A stretch of DNA of 38,351 nt from an uncultured Spirochaetales bacterium (lineage in GTDB: Bacteria > Spirochaetota > Spirochaetia > Sphaerochaetales > Sphaerochaetaceae), in NCBI GenBank assembly GCA_949295675.1, contig CASFMA010000019.1, positions 1 to 38,351 of the forward strand. Reading direction: 5' to 3'. Positions 1 to 8,258 of this stretch are shown piece by piece. Position 1 is the stretch's first letter, and every line of letters begins with the position of its first letter. Made by a program: the position numbers and the translations under genes. The notes below the pieces were generated by a model. It made no database searches. It worked only from the letters and a program-made list of their open reading frames with translations, and was not told the DNA's origin.

Positions 1-261
1 GATACTGATAAGCTTCAAGATCTCTATCTCGATGAAGTGGCAAAAGAAGATGATTCTGTTACACTTATCAAAGTGATAGATACAGTAGCAAGAGCAAAAG
101 GTATGACAAAGATAGCAAAGGAAGCAGGGATTTCCAGGGAAGGGCTTTACAAGTCACTCTCACCAAATGATAATCCTTCTTTTGCAATAATATGCAAGAT
201 ACTGAATGCAATAGGTTACACTCTTGTTCCTACACGTATTGCAAAGAAAACAGAAATTTGA
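1..261 (+). CDS. HigA-type addiction-module antidote, 5'-truncated
   Basis: The reading frame is open from the first base, so the true start lies upstream; 86 residues are visible. The segment RAKGMTKIAKEAGISREGLY followed by KSLSP and NPSFAIICKILNAIG is the helix-turn-helix signature of the small 'probable addiction module antidote' family (Xre/HigA-like), which binds DNA and neutralises a RelE/HigB-type toxin. A GTG at 37 is in frame, but the homologous residues before it (LQDLYLDEVAKEDD) match the usual N-terminal part of the family, so 37 is not the real start. The partner toxin would lie just upstream, outside the window. Composition is A+T-richer than the chromosomal genes to the right, which fits a transferred module. 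Confidence 0.85.
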   Translation, partial: DTDKLQDLYLDEVAKEDDSVTLIKVIDTVARAKGMTKIAKEAGISREGLYKSLSPNDNPSFAIICKILNAIGYTLVPTRIAKKTEI

Positions 262-575
262 CTTTGAGTAGTTGACTAGTTTTTGACGAAGAAAATCTTC
301 GGAAATATAGATAATTGGGAGAAATGAGAGAAATATATGGAGTTTCTGAGAATCAAAGCTACTCTATATAGTGTGAGAACATATGTTACCATTGAGTGGG
401 AGTAGTATCGGGTAACCTGAAACTGATTCTTCAGGATCGCTGGTGCAATATATTTGATTCAGAACTGAATTTCTGCTGAGGATTTCTATGGTTTGCCAGT
501 TGGCTGGATGGTATGTCTTGGATGATAGAAGCGTTCTTTTTTGATGCTATCCATGTCCCCTAGATTGATATCACT

Positions 576-597
576 GGTACGTTTTTGGTACGTTTTT
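576..597 (+). repeat. Tandem 11-bp direct repeat
   Basis: Two perfect adjacent copies of GGTACGTTTTT, at 576-586 and 587-597. The 11-base period is about one helical turn, so the copies lie on the same DNA face. They lie about 145 bases upstream of arcC in the A+T-rich stretch. They could be a regulator site or chance slippage. Confidence 0.8.
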
Positions 598-695
598 GGG
601 AAAAAATAGCTTATTCCTGACATAATAAGGAAAATATGTAGAAAATAAGTGCTTGCAGAATAATGTGATATAAATGGGCTCAAAATGGCTTTTTA

Positions 696-715
696 TGTTG
701 CAGTTTGTTGCAGTT
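696..715 (+). repeat. Tandem 10-bp direct repeat before arcC
   Basis: Two perfect adjacent copies of TGTTGCAGTT, at 696-705 and 706-715, ending 25 bases before the arcC start codon. Their position in the promoter or leader zone makes a regulatory role possible, but no regulator can be named. Confidence 0.8.
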
Positions 716-740
716 GTGGTAATCTTTAGCTGGAGGAACT

Positions 741-1685
741 ATGGATTCCAAGCTTATAGTCATAGCAATCGGCGGCAATTCGCTCATTGAGGATAAGAAT
801 CATGTGACAGTTGATGCGCAGTATCAGGCGGCAGAGAAGACAGCCCATCATATCGCAAAGCTGATAAAGGCAGGGCACAGGGTTGTCATAGCGCATGGCA
901 ATGGGCCGCAGGTAGGATATATACTTCTGCGTGCTGAGTATGCCAGCAAGATATTGCATTCGGTTCCCCTTGATTCATGTGTCGCTGATACTCAGGGCGC
1001 TATAGGGTACCAGCTGCAGAAAGCCCTTGGGAATGAGCTCCACAAGATCGGGATCGACAAGAACGTGGTTACGGTTGTCACTCAGGTTGAGGTCGATCCT
1101 GCAGATCCTTCGTTCAGCAATCCGACAAAGCCTATAGGCTCGTTCATGAGCGAAGCTGATGCAAAGTACCATGCAGAACATTCCGGATGGAGCGTCGTCG
1201 AGGACTCAGGCCGAGGGTGGAGGCGTGTCGTTGCCTCTCCTAAGCCTCTTTCCATAATAGAGATTGACTCTGTGCGCATACTGCTTGATGCTGGCTGTAC
1301 TGTCATCGCGGCAGGCGGCGGAGGCATTCCTGTCGTCAGGAACAAGGATGGCGGGTTTGAAGGCAGGGAAGCTGTTGTCGACAAGGATCTTGCAGCGGCA
1401 ATCCTCGCCAAGAGGCTTAATGCCGATGCCTTTGTGATATCCACAGCGGTTGAGAAGGTCTGCATAGATTTCGGCAAAGCCACTGAGAAGGCACTTGATG
1501 AACTTACTGTGGAGAAGGCTATGGAGTACGCTGCTGATGGGCAGTTCCCGCCAGGATCAATGCTTCCGAAGATCCAGGCTGTCGTGGATTATGTGAGGAC
1601 CATCGGAGGAGTAGGGATAATAACAGATCCGGAACATCTCTCAGACGCTATCGATGGATGCGGCGGAACCAGGATCGTGCGCTGA
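741..1685 (+). CDS. arcC: Carbamate kinase
   Basis: A 314-residue cytoplasmic amino-acid-kinase-fold protein. It interconverts ATP plus carbamate and ADP plus carbamoyl phosphate, usually making ATP from carbamoyl phosphate released by arginine, agmatine or purine catabolism. Visible hallmarks are the N-terminal AIGGNSL, the nucleotide and carbamate loop HGNGPQVG near residue 52, and AAGGGGIPVV mid-protein. Length is normal for the family. The start follows GGAGGA at 732-737 with a four-base gap. No arginine deiminase, ornithine carbamoyltransferase or other carbamoyl-phosphate-forming gene is adjacent, so the substrate source is unknown here. The last 38 bases overlap the 3' end of the convergent DUF4105 gene. 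Confidence 0.95.
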   Translation: MDSKLIVIAIGGNSLIEDKNHVTVDAQYQAAEKTAHHIAKLIKAGHRVVIAHGNGPQVGYILLRAEYASKILHSVPLDSCVADTQGAIGYQLQKALGNELHKIGIDKNVVTVVTQVEVDPADPSFSNPTKPIGSFMSEADAKYHAEHSGWSVVEDSGRGWRRVVASPKPLSIIEIDSVRILLDAGCTVIAAGGGGIPVVRNKDGGFEGREAVVDKDLAAAILAKRLNADAFVISTAVEKVCIDFGKATEKALDELTVEKAMEYAADGQFPPGSMLPKIQAVVDYVRTIGGVGIITDPEHLSDAIDGCGGTRIVR

Positions 1686-2916
1686 CAAGCTCTGCTGCGT
1701 AGAACGGCAGTATCGAGATGTAATAAGCGGCATTTCCCTGATGGAATGTCGTTATAAGCTGTATCAGAAGCGCTATGGCCATAAGGAAGGTGCAGAGGAA
1801 GCCTGACTGCCATAGCGCTTTCCTTCTTTCCTTCCTTCCAAGCGACATGAAGTGTAGAATAGCGGAAACAAGGATCGTAGGCGGTATCACCAGCAGGTTT
1901 ATGTTCCAGTATGTGACGTCATGGTTTGTCATCGTCATGACGAAAAGCAGGATAAGCGACAGTATGCCTAGGAAAACCTCCTCAAGGCCTGTCACGATGT
2001 CTCCAGCTCTCCTTACGCTTCTTCTCCTGGAGATCGTCATCAGCGGGAATATCATCATAACGATGCCGATAATGGCCGTACGCAGCTCCAGCGAATAGTT
2101 TTCGGGAACAGCCTCCCTGCTTCTTGTCTCATATATGACAGATCTCCCGCATCCCTCGAATTCAGATATGGCTTCCTCCAGTATTTCCGGCAGGAAGCAT
2201 GCCTGATACAGATTCAGCGGCTCATCTATGTTCGGGCCTTCAAGATAGTTCAGGATGTACTCAAAGAAGAGAGAAGGGGAGAGATATAGCTCTGCCCATT
2301 GCCTGTAGCTCTTGCCTGTCTCGATCTGCTCTGCCCATCTCCTGAACTCATCTCCTGTTGCGGCTGAGTATATGTCCCTTATCCTGGTTGCGCAGTTATC
2401 CTTGTAGTAGTGGTAGAGATATGTCCTGTTCTCGGGAAGCGAGTTCCTGGATACGAAGAGCATGACGGCTTTCTTCGCCTCAGGCTGGAGATCAAGCGGG
2501 ACGACCGATACAGTCCTGTCATCATTTATGAATCTAGCTGTCTTGTTCTCTGCCCAGCCAGATGAGATGCTGTAGTATAGAAGCCCCTTTACGAAATTCA
2601 GGTAGAAGCCTTCCGAGAAGCTGAAGTTTCCCCAGTCATACATCACTGGCTCCTGGTCAGGAGGATCTATCACAAGCCCTGAATGGCCGAAGTAGCCATA
2701 GACTGGCTCTGTAGGGGATGCTGTGAGAAGGTACATCTCCGTGTTCCCGTAATATGCTTCTTCTTCACTGGTGAGATTCCCCTGGAAGTCCTCTTTTGCG
2801 AGCTCTTCCATGCTGTAGAAGAGATCAGGCCGTATTTCAATGCCTCCTGCGACAGATGCAGCAAAGAGTCCTGATGCTATGCAGATGGTTATGGCCGTGG
2901 TGATAAATCTCTTCAT
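1648..2916 (-). CDS. DUF4105 (Lnb N-terminal periplasmic domain) membrane protein
   Basis: A 422-residue envelope protein. The start is placed at the ATG giving MKRFITTAITICIASGLFAA, a clear signal sequence; an in-frame ATG 51 bases upstream would put a polar extension before it. The N-terminal half carries YGYFGHSGLVIDPP and YHYYKDNCATRIRD, matching the Gly-His and Asn-Cys motifs of the DUF4105/Lnb domain, named after part of lacto-N-biosidase. The C-terminal part contains about five hydrophobic segments (for example GIVMMIFPLMTI and GILSLILLFVMTM), so the domain is tethered to the inner membrane and faces the periplasm. Biochemical function is unknown. No Shine-Dalgarno precedes the ATG; a TATTAT -10 lies 10 bases upstream. 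It is divergent from recO and overlaps arcC tail to tail. Confidence 0.8.
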   Translation of the reverse strand: MKRFITTAITICIASGLFAASVAGGIEIRPDLFYSMEELAKEDFQGNLTSEEEAYYGNTEMYLLTASPTEPVYGYFGHSGLVIDPPDQEPVMYDWGNFSFSEGFYLNFVKGLLYYSISSGWAENKTARFINDDRTVSVVPLDLQPEAKKAVMLFVSRNSLPENRTYLYHYYKDNCATRIRDIYSAATGDEFRRWAEQIETGKSYRQWAELYLSPSLFFEYILNYLEGPNIDEPLNLYQACFLPEILEEAISEFEGCGRSVIYETRSREAVPENYSLELRTAIIGIVMMIFPLMTISRRRSVRRAGDIVTGLEEVFLGILSLILLFVMTMTNHDVTYWNINLLVIPPTILVSAILHFMSLGRKERRKALWQSGFLCTFLMAIALLIQLITTFHQGNAAYYISILPFYAAELVSARSWFRRIHR

Positions 2917-2926
2917 AGACTGAAGG

Positions 2927-2954
2927 ATAATACTATTTCCATTTCTGTTGTATA
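2927..2954 (-). promoter_or_regulatory. Putative promoter of the DUF4105 gene
   Basis: On the minus strand, TATACA (2954-2949), a 16-base spacer and TATTAT (2932-2927). The -10 ends 10 bases before the ATG at 2916, so the transcript would have only about 3 bases of leader, consistent with the missing ribosome site. Confidence 0.45.
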
Positions 2955-2956
2955 TG

Positions 2957-2985
2957 TTGACAGCCATTTATGCGTTTCATATCTT
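2957..2985 (+). promoter_or_regulatory. Sigma-70 promoter of recO
   Basis: A perfect TTGACA (2957-2962), a 17-base spacer and TATCTT (2980-2985). Transcription is expected to begin near 2992, one base before the recO ATG at 2993, and no Shine-Dalgarno is present. The same -10 hexamer recurs in the rpsU promoter. Confidence 0.7.
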
Positions 2986-2992
2986 CATATCC

Positions 2993-3727
2993 ATGGAAAG
3001 GGATTCTAAAGGGCTTGCCATCGTCGTGAAGAGCGAACGTATACGTGAGAATGACAGGATGCTCACTCTCTTTTCACTTCCGCTGGGAATCATAAAAGCC
3101 ATATCATATGGTGCAAGGAAGAGCATAAAGTGCGTGCGCGCGCCGCTGTATACAGAGGGAGTCTTCTCCCTATCCCTGTCAAGGGGCGGTAATTGGAGCC
3201 TCAAGGATATTGATGTGATCTCCACCCATGGCTATCTGCTTGAGGATCTCGAGAAGAACATGGCTGCAGTGCTTTTCTCCGAGATGATAATCTCTGGCAA
3301 GGATGCCACCGCAGAGCTTTACACGCTGTATACATCTGCCATAGATCTTCTTGAGTTCTATGACAGCGAGAGCGTTGTGATATCGTTCATAGCACATTAC
3401 ATGAGGCTGTCAGGCCTTTCCGGTGACTATCAGAGCTGTCCTGTATGCTCAAGATCATATGGCGATGATGAGATAATAGGTTTTTCGGATGTGGAGGGTG
3501 TTGCTGTCTGCTCTGAGTGTGATACCATGTCGGGTAGCCTGATCCTGCCTCCGAATGCCAGACGCTTCATAGCAAGGACACTTTCCCTTGGCATAAAGGA
3601 CTCGATGGAGCTCCGCATCAGCGCTGAGCAGAGGCACAGGATATTCAGGTATATGCTCCGTTCTCTTTCCCTGTCCTTCCCTGGCAGGCTGGAGAGCCTT
3701 GAGCATGGAATCTGGGAGTTGCAGTAA
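2993..3727 (+). CDS. recO: DNA repair protein RecO
   Basis: A 244-residue recombination mediator. RecO works with RecF and RecR to load RecA onto SSB-coated single-stranded DNA and anneals complementary strands. The N-terminal OB-fold part shows GLAIVVKSERIRENDRMLTL; the C-terminal half has the four-cysteine zinc site CPVC (149-152) and CSEC (173-176). Length is standard. Upstream in-frame codons back to 2948 would add a non-homologous hydrophobic extension, so the ATG at 2993 is preferred. It has no Shine-Dalgarno and sits at the predicted transcription start. recJ begins immediately after the stop codon, forming a repair operon. Confidence 0.93.
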   Translation: MERDSKGLAIVVKSERIRENDRMLTLFSLPLGIIKAISYGARKSIKCVRAPLYTEGVFSLSLSRGGNWSLKDIDVISTHGYLLEDLEKNMAAVLFSEMIISGKDATAELYTLYTSAIDLLEFYDSESVVISFIAHYMRLSGLSGDYQSCPVCSRSYGDDEIIGFSDVEGVAVCSECDTMSGSLILPPNARRFIARTLSLGIKDSMELRISAEQRHRIFRYMLRSLSLSFPGRLESLEHGIWELQ

Positions 3728-5851
3728 GTGAATGTCAGGATACCTCAATCTGATGCCTCGAAGGTAAGGGCGATGAAGGAACGTTACTCTCTTGATCTGC
3801 TGAGCGCTACCGTGCTTGAGCGGCGTGGCGCAAGGAGCGGAGAGGATATCCTCTACTATCTTGAGAATGATGTGATATACCACCACTCGCCATTTGAGGC
3901 GGAGGATGTGCCGATTGCCGTGGACAGGATAATGGATGCCATCGAAGAGCAGGAGAAGATCCTTGTCTTCGGGGACAGGGATGTCGATGGCGTCACTGCT
4001 GCAGCGATCATGGTACGGGCGCTGCGCAGGCTTGGCGCAAATGAGCTGAGCTACCGCCTCCCGACAGGAGATGAGCCTTATGGCCTTACCTCTGATGCTG
4101 TTGATGAGATACTGGAGAAGGGCTATACGCTCGTCATAACTGTCGACTGCGGCATCTCCTGCATAGATGAGATAGCGAAGCTTGAGAGGAACGGAGTTGA
4201 TGTCATAGTCCTTGATCATCATATAGCAGGTGATGATCTTCCTCCGGCCGCCGCTATATTCGATCCACGCGTGGAAGGAGCGGGGTATCCATTCCCAGGC
4301 CTTGCAGGCTGTGCAGTGAGCGCCAAGATGGCGTGGGCGCTCTTCTTCTCTCAGACGCCTTTATATGGAAGCGAATGTATAGTGCTGCATGCCGAGCCTC
4401 GCAATGGCACAATCCGCATAAATGCGGTGCGGCTTGAGAACCTTGTCGAGATAGACAGGATCACGGAAGAGGTGGTCGAAGGCGCATTCTCTGTGGAGAG
4501 GAGCCGCCTTATGGATTTCCTTGCGGTGAATCTTCCGGTGTTTGTCCTTGATGGCGATGTTGAGAAGAAGATGCTTCACCGTGCATTCGGAGATGGCGTG
4601 GATATCTCCCTTATTGACATACGGGAGAGGCTTGAGGCTGTGATGCCGCGCGTCAAGGGCCATTCGCTGTTTGACCTTGCCATGGTGTCACGGGCTGCGA
4701 AATACCAGGAAGGGGACAAGGAGATAGAGACCCTCCTATCGCTTTTCCGCTCGGTTTCCATCCATTCATACCCATCTCTTTCAACTGACTATGATGATAT
4801 CCTTCAGCTTGTGGCGATAGGGACCATCGCTGACCTGATGCCGATGAAGGATGAGAACCGCATGATAGTCAAGCGCGGCCTTATGATGCTTTCCAGGAAG
4901 CCTATTGCCTCGCTGGTGTATCTGATAGCACGCCAGAATATGACTGGTAAGAAGATAAACTCCCGTGATGTGTCGTTCTATATAGCTCCTGTGCTCAATG
5001 CAGCCGGCAGGATGGGAAATCCTGAAGCTGCCCTTAAGCTGCTCCTTACAGATGACAGCGCACTGTCTGTCAGCCTTACCGATGATCTTCTGGATATGAA
5101 CAAGGCAAGGCAGAGGGCAGAGGAAGATGTGCTGGCCCTTGTCCGGGAGAAGGCGGCAGAGAGCCTTTCAGATCTGGACGGCAGGTTCATCATAGTCGAT
5201 GACAGGCAGATACCGAGGGGGCTTACTGGCTCCATAGCCTCAAAGCTCTCATCTGAGTTCCTTGTCCCCTGTATCGTCATGGCAGATACAGAAGGGAGGA
5301 TTTCCGGATCGATGAGATGCAAGGAAGGGTGGGACGCAAAGGCTTTCCTTGATACCTTGTCCTCATATTTCGAAAGCTACGGCGGGCATAGCAAGGCTGC
5401 TGGCTTCTCCCTTCCGAGCGAGCATAAGCAGGCTTTCATGGGCGCGCTGGCCGAAGCGGTCGCAGGGCAGAGTGCGGAAAGCCCTGTCATGAAGGAGATG
5501 GTGGCAGATGCCCAGATTCCTGCAGAGTATATGACAGAGGAGCTCTGGAGGCTTTCTGAGCTTCTTGAGCCATTTGGGCAGGAGAACGATCCGCTGAAGC
5601 TTTATATAAGGAATGCAAAGATAATAGATGTTCTTCCGACAAAGGGTGACAGGCGCATGCTTCGCTTCACTGTCAGCTTCGGCCGCTATTCATGGCCTGC
5701 CATATGGTGGCATCCCCATGATAAGGAGAGCTTCTGCAAAGGAGCTGCGGTGGACGTTGTATTCACTCCTGACACAAACTACTGGAAAGGCCAGTCGAAG
5801 ATGCAGATGCTTGTCGAGGAGATGGAATGTGTTGACACCATTGGCCAGTGA
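3728..5851 (+). CDS. recJ: Single-stranded-DNA-specific exonuclease RecJ
   Basis: A 707-residue DHH-family 5'-3' exonuclease acting on single-stranded DNA in RecFOR recombination, base excision and mismatch repair. Metal-binding motifs are visible: FGDRDVDG (D83, D85, D87), VITVDCG (D140), the namesake LDHH (163-165), then GTIADLMP and VLNAAGRMG. The DHHA1-type substrate motif YGGHSKAAGFS follows, and an OB-like C-terminal part ends the protein. It is longer than E. coli RecJ (577) because of extra sequence between the DHH motif and GTIADL. The start is GTG directly after the recO TAA, with GGGAG at 3714-3718 as ribosome site. Confidence 0.95.
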   Translation: MNVRIPQSDASKVRAMKERYSLDLLSATVLERRGARSGEDILYYLENDVIYHHSPFEAEDVPIAVDRIMDAIEEQEKILVFGDRDVDGVTAAAIMVRALRRLGANELSYRLPTGDEPYGLTSDAVDEILEKGYTLVITVDCGISCIDEIAKLERNGVDVIVLDHHIAGDDLPPAAAIFDPRVEGAGYPFPGLAGCAVSAKMAWALFFSQTPLYGSECIVLHAEPRNGTIRINAVRLENLVEIDRITEEVVEGAFSVERSRLMDFLAVNLPVFVLDGDVEKKMLHRAFGDGVDISLIDIRERLEAVMPRVKGHSLFDLAMVSRAAKYQEGDKEIETLLSLFRSVSIHSYPSLSTDYDDILQLVAIGTIADLMPMKDENRMIVKRGLMMLSRKPIASLVYLIARQNMTGKKINSRDVSFYIAPVLNAAGRMGNPEAALKLLLTDDSALSVSLTDDLLDMNKARQRAEEDVLALVREKAAESLSDLDGRFIIVDDRQIPRGLTGSIASKLSSEFLVPCIVMADTEGRISGSMRCKEGWDAKAFLDTLSSYFESYGGHSKAAGFSLPSEHKQAFMGALAEAVAGQSAESPVMKEMVADAQIPAEYMTEELWRLSELLEPFGQENDPLKLYIRNAKIIDVLPTKGDRRMLRFTVSFGRYSWPAIWWHPHDKESFCKGAAVDVVFTPDTNYWKGQSKMQMLVEEMECVDTIGQ

Positions 5852-5861
5852 ATGCTATCTT
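5832..5861 (+). promoter_or_regulatory. Sigma-70 promoter of rpsU inside the recJ 3' end
   Basis: TTGACA (5832-5837), an 18-base spacer and TATCTT (5856-5861). The -35 lies within the last codons of recJ. Predicted start is about 5868, giving a leader of roughly 39 bases with a strong ribosome site. Confidence 0.65.
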
Positions 5862-5906
5862 CACTCAGTTGGACTTTGACCCTCAAGGGAGAGGAGGTGA
5901 GATATA

Positions 5907-6116
5907 ATGGCATTCGTTAAGGTAGACGAGAATGAACCACTCGAGAAGTCGATCAAGCGCTTCAAGAGAATGGTGGAGAAGGAAGGCATCATCCGCGAGT
6001 GGAAGAAGCGCGAGTATTACGAGAAGCCTTCAACCATCCTCAACCGCAAGAACAAGGCTCTTGCGAGGAAGCAGATGAAGAAGGTCAGGAAGATGCACGC
6101 ATCAAAGGCGTATTGA
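5907..6116 (+). CDS. rpsU: 30S ribosomal protein S21
   Basis: A 69-residue basic protein of the small ribosomal subunit, located on the platform near the anti-Shine-Dalgarno end of 16S rRNA. The sequence [18 protein letters not shown] followed by REYYEKPS and a Lys/Arg-rich tail is typical of S21, at the usual length. A strong GAGAGGAGGTGAG ribosome site precedes the ATG. It has its own promoter overlapping the end of recJ and a strong terminator just downstream, so it is a single-gene unit, unlike the rpsU-dnaG-rpoD operon of enterobacteria. Confidence 0.97.
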   Translation: MAFVKVDENEPLEKSIKRFKRMVEKEGIIREWKKREYYEKPSTILNRKNKALARKQMKKVRKMHASKAY

Positions 6117-6122
6117 TTGCAT

Positions 6123-6150
6123 GGGCTGCTTTGCGGCCCTGTTTTTTTTT
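6123..6150 (+). terminator. Intrinsic terminator of rpsU
   Basis: A 7-bp stem (6123-6129 with 6133-6139, one G-T pair) closed by a TTT loop and followed by nine consecutive T at 6142-6150. It begins 6 bases after the rpsU stop. Confidence 0.92.
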
Positions 6151-6235
6151 ATCCTTCTCTGCGGACGGATTGCATGCCATGCCTCTTGTATAGCCGCAAT
6201 ATATTTTTCATAAAGCTCAGTAATCTATATTTTCT

Positions 6236-6266
6236 TTGACAATTAGATAAGTGCGTGAAATACTAT
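6236..6266 (+). promoter_or_regulatory. Putative promoter of the serA-serC-lrp operon
   Basis: A perfect TTGACA at 6236-6241. Possible -10 boxes are AATACT at 6259-6264 (17-base spacer) and TACTAT at 6261-6266 (19-base spacer). The leader before the serA ATG at 6301 is about 30 bases and contains the ribosome site. Confidence 0.6.
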
Positions 6267-6300
6267 TTGCGTAAAACATTAAATGAAGGAGAGGTTTAGT

Positions 6301-7182
6301 ATGCTGATTCTTATTTCTGATGCTTTTGATAAAAGCTTACCTGGAAAGCTTTCTGCCTTTGGCGAGGTCACTGATGACAAGTCGAGGCTGAAGGATGCTG
6401 ATGTCGTACTCATCAGGTCAAAGACCAAGGCTGACAGGGCATATATAGACCAGGCTCCGAATCTTCGCCTGATAATACGCGGCGGTGTCGGCATGGATAA
6501 CGTTGACAAGGAGTATTGCAAGGAGAAGGGCATCATAGCTGTGAATACCCCGAAGTCATCTGCGATAGCGGTTGCCGAGCTTGCTTTCTCTCTCATGATC
6601 TCTGTTCCGAACCATATCCCTTATTATGACAGCACGATGAAGAAGGGCGAATGGATGAAAAACACGAAGCGCACAGAGCTGTATGGCAAGACACTCTGCC
6701 TTCTTGGCATGGGGAATATCGCAAGGCAGGTGGCGATGCGCGCAAAGGCATTCGGCATGAATATCGTTGCCTATGATAAATATGTCGAGAAATCTGATCT
6801 GGCTGAGATGAGGAGCCTTGAGGATGCTGTGAAGGATGCTGACTACATCTCAATGCACCTCCCTTTCACGCCTGAGACAGACAAGATGCTTTCAGCTTCC
6901 CTGATCAGCAAGATGGAGAGGAAGCCTGTGATAATAAATACAGGAAGGGGAAAGTGCGTCGATGAGCAGGCTGTTGCGGCCGCCCTCAAAGATGGCAGCA
7001 TCTCCTGGTTCTGCACAGATGTCTATTCAGCGGAGCCGCCAGCTGCGGACAATCCTCTGTTTGGCTGTGAGAATGTCACCCTTACGCCTCATGTGGGGGC
7101 GAACTCAGTAGAGAACCTGCTCCGTATCGGCGAAGAGGTTTGCGAGACTATCGAGAAGTGCATTAAGGAGGGAAGAATATGA
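6301..7182 (+). CDS. serA: D-3-phosphoglycerate dehydrogenase, short form
   Basis: A 293-residue D-2-hydroxyacid dehydrogenase. It oxidises 3-phosphoglycerate to 3-phosphohydroxypyruvate with NAD, the first step of serine synthesis. The nucleotide site is LLGMGNIA (134-141) with the NAD-selecting acid in VAYDK; the catalytic triad is R216 (NTGRGK), E245 (SAEPP) and H264 (LTPHVGANS). The protein stops after the catalytic domain and lacks the regulatory ACT domain, so it should not be inhibited by serine in the E. coli manner. The ATG at 6301 is chosen over 6283 because AAGGAG (6286-6291) lies 9 bases before it. It overlaps serC by 4 bases (ATGA). Confidence 0.92.
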   Translation: MLILISDAFDKSLPGKLSAFGEVTDDKSRLKDADVVLIRSKTKADRAYIDQAPNLRLIIRGGVGMDNVDKEYCKEKGIIAVNTPKSSAIAVAELAFSLMISVPNHIPYYDSTMKKGEWMKNTKRTELYGKTLCLLGMGNIARQVAMRAKAFGMNIVAYDKYVEKSDLAEMRSLEDAVKDADYISMHLPFTPETDKMLSASLISKMERKPVIINTGRGKCVDEQAVAAALKDGSISWFCTDVYSAEPPAADNPLFGCENVTLTPHVGANSVENLLRIGEEVCETIEKCIKEGRI

Positions 7183-8258
7183 GGAAGATGAATTTCTTCG
7201 CGGGCCCGTCAACTCTGCCAGTTGAGGTCCTGGAACAGCTCAGGGACAACATGGTGGATTACCATGGCAAGGGGCTGTCGATGATTGAGGCTTCGCATCG
7301 TGGCGGGATGTTCGAGGAGATGTATGATGAATGCCTTGCGGATTTCCGCCGTCTTCTCTCGATACCTGATGATTATGATGTGTATTTCCTCGGGGGCGGC
7401 GCAACGCTGCAGTTCACGATGATCCCGATGAACTTCCTTCTTGAGGGAAAGAGCGCTGATTACGTGCGCACCGGTTCATGGGCCAACAAGGCTGCAGATG
7501 ATGCCGCTAAGCTCGGCAATGTGAATATCGCATTCGACGGCAAGGAGTCGAACTTCACGACATTGCCTGATCCAGCTTCCGTAAAGCCTTCGGAAGGGGC
7601 ATGCTATTACTATCTTTGCTCGAATGAGACAATCGGAGGCATAGAGTGGCAGGACTTCCCTGATACAGGATCTGTCCCTCTGATCGCTGATATGTCTTCA
7701 GATATCCTCTCAAGGCCTGTTGACGTAAGCAAGTTCGCAATGATCTACGGCGGCGTGCAGAAGAACCTGGGGCCAGCTGGTGCCACATTCATAATCATGC
7801 GCCATGATATGCTTGATCGCCGCAATCCAGGACTGACGGCATATATGGACTATGCCAAGCATGCGAAGGACAAAGGCCTGTACAATACACCTCCTGTTTT
7901 CTCGATCTGGGCTGTCGGCCTGGTCCTTAAGTGGATACTTGCGAATGGCGGCGCGGAAGGCATGCTCGCACATGCTATAGAGAAGAGCGGATACATCTAT
8001 GATGTCATTGATTCATCTGATTTCTTCCGCTCACCTGTCGATAAGCGCTGCAGGTCAAGGATGAATGTCGTGTTCCGCCTCCCATCAGAAGAGCTTGAGG
8101 CCAAGTTCGTCAAGGAGGCTGAGAAGGAAGGCATGCTGGGCCTGAAGGGACATAGGTCGGTCGGAGGTCTTCGCGCGAGCCTTTACAATGCGCTGCCTAT
8201 GGAGGATGCGGCGTCGCTTGCCCAGTTCATGAAGGAATTCGAGAGGCGAAATGGATAA
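7179..8258 (+). CDS. serC: Phosphoserine aminotransferase
   Basis: A 359-residue class-V aminotransferase using pyridoxal phosphate. It converts 3-phosphohydroxypyruvate and glutamate to phosphoserine and 2-oxoglutarate, the second step of serine synthesis. The N-terminus NFFAGPSTLP is typical; LGGGATLQF binds the cofactor phosphate; the Schiff-base lysine is K195 in YGGVQKNLGPAG; GLKGHRSVGGLRASLYN is the C-terminal substrate motif. Translation is coupled to serA by an ATGA overlap and the next gene starts inside its 3' end. No phosphoserine phosphatase gene is in the window. Confidence 0.95.
   Translation: MRKMNFFAGPSTLPVEVLEQLRDNMVDYHGKGLSMIEASHRGGMFEEMYDECLADFRRLLSIPDDYDVYFLGGGATLQFTMIPMNFLLEGKSADYVRTGSWANKAADDAAKLGNVNIAFDGKESNFTTLPDPASVKPSEGACYYYLCSNETIGGIEWQDFPDTGSVPLIADMSSDILSRPVDVSKFAMIYGGVQKNLGPAGATFIIMRHDMLDRRNPGLTAYMDYAKHAKDKGLYNTPPVFSIWAVGLVLKWILANGGAEGMLAHAIEKSGYIYDVIDSSDFFRSPVDKRCRSRMNVVFRLPSEELEAKFVKEAEKEGMLGLKGHRSVGGLRASLYNALPMEDAASLAQFMKEFERRNG

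Larger units (their letters stand above)
262..740. other. A+T-rich intergenic stretch, no supported gene
   Basis: About 480 bases without a convincing gene. A 65-codon minus-strand frame (683-486) has no ribosome site and no recognisable domain. Visible elements are a short perfect hairpin at 287-301 (CGAAGA, loop AAA, TCTTCG), an inverted repeat CTTATT/AATAAG at 610-629, and two tandem repeats listed separately. The hairpin lacks a T-tract on either strand, so it is not called a terminator. I see no confident sigma-70 promoter for arcC here. The low G+C suggests remnant or accessory DNA beside the antitoxin. Confidence 0.6.

Noticed and set aside
287-301. CGAAGA/TCTTCG hairpin as terminator of the antitoxin gene
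   Set aside because: A short stem with no T-tract after it on either strand.
486-683. Minus-strand 65-codon open frame in the left intergenic stretch
   Set aside because: No ribosome site, no recognisable domain, low-complexity composition.
3455-4222. Minus-strand 255-codon frame across recO and recJ
   Set aside because: Both sense genes are strongly conserved; the antisense frame shows no domain and no start signal.
5903-5908. TATAAT overlapping the rpsU start codon
   Set aside because: It lies after the strong ribosome site and would put transcription start inside the gene; the promoter at 5832-5861 explains rpsU better.
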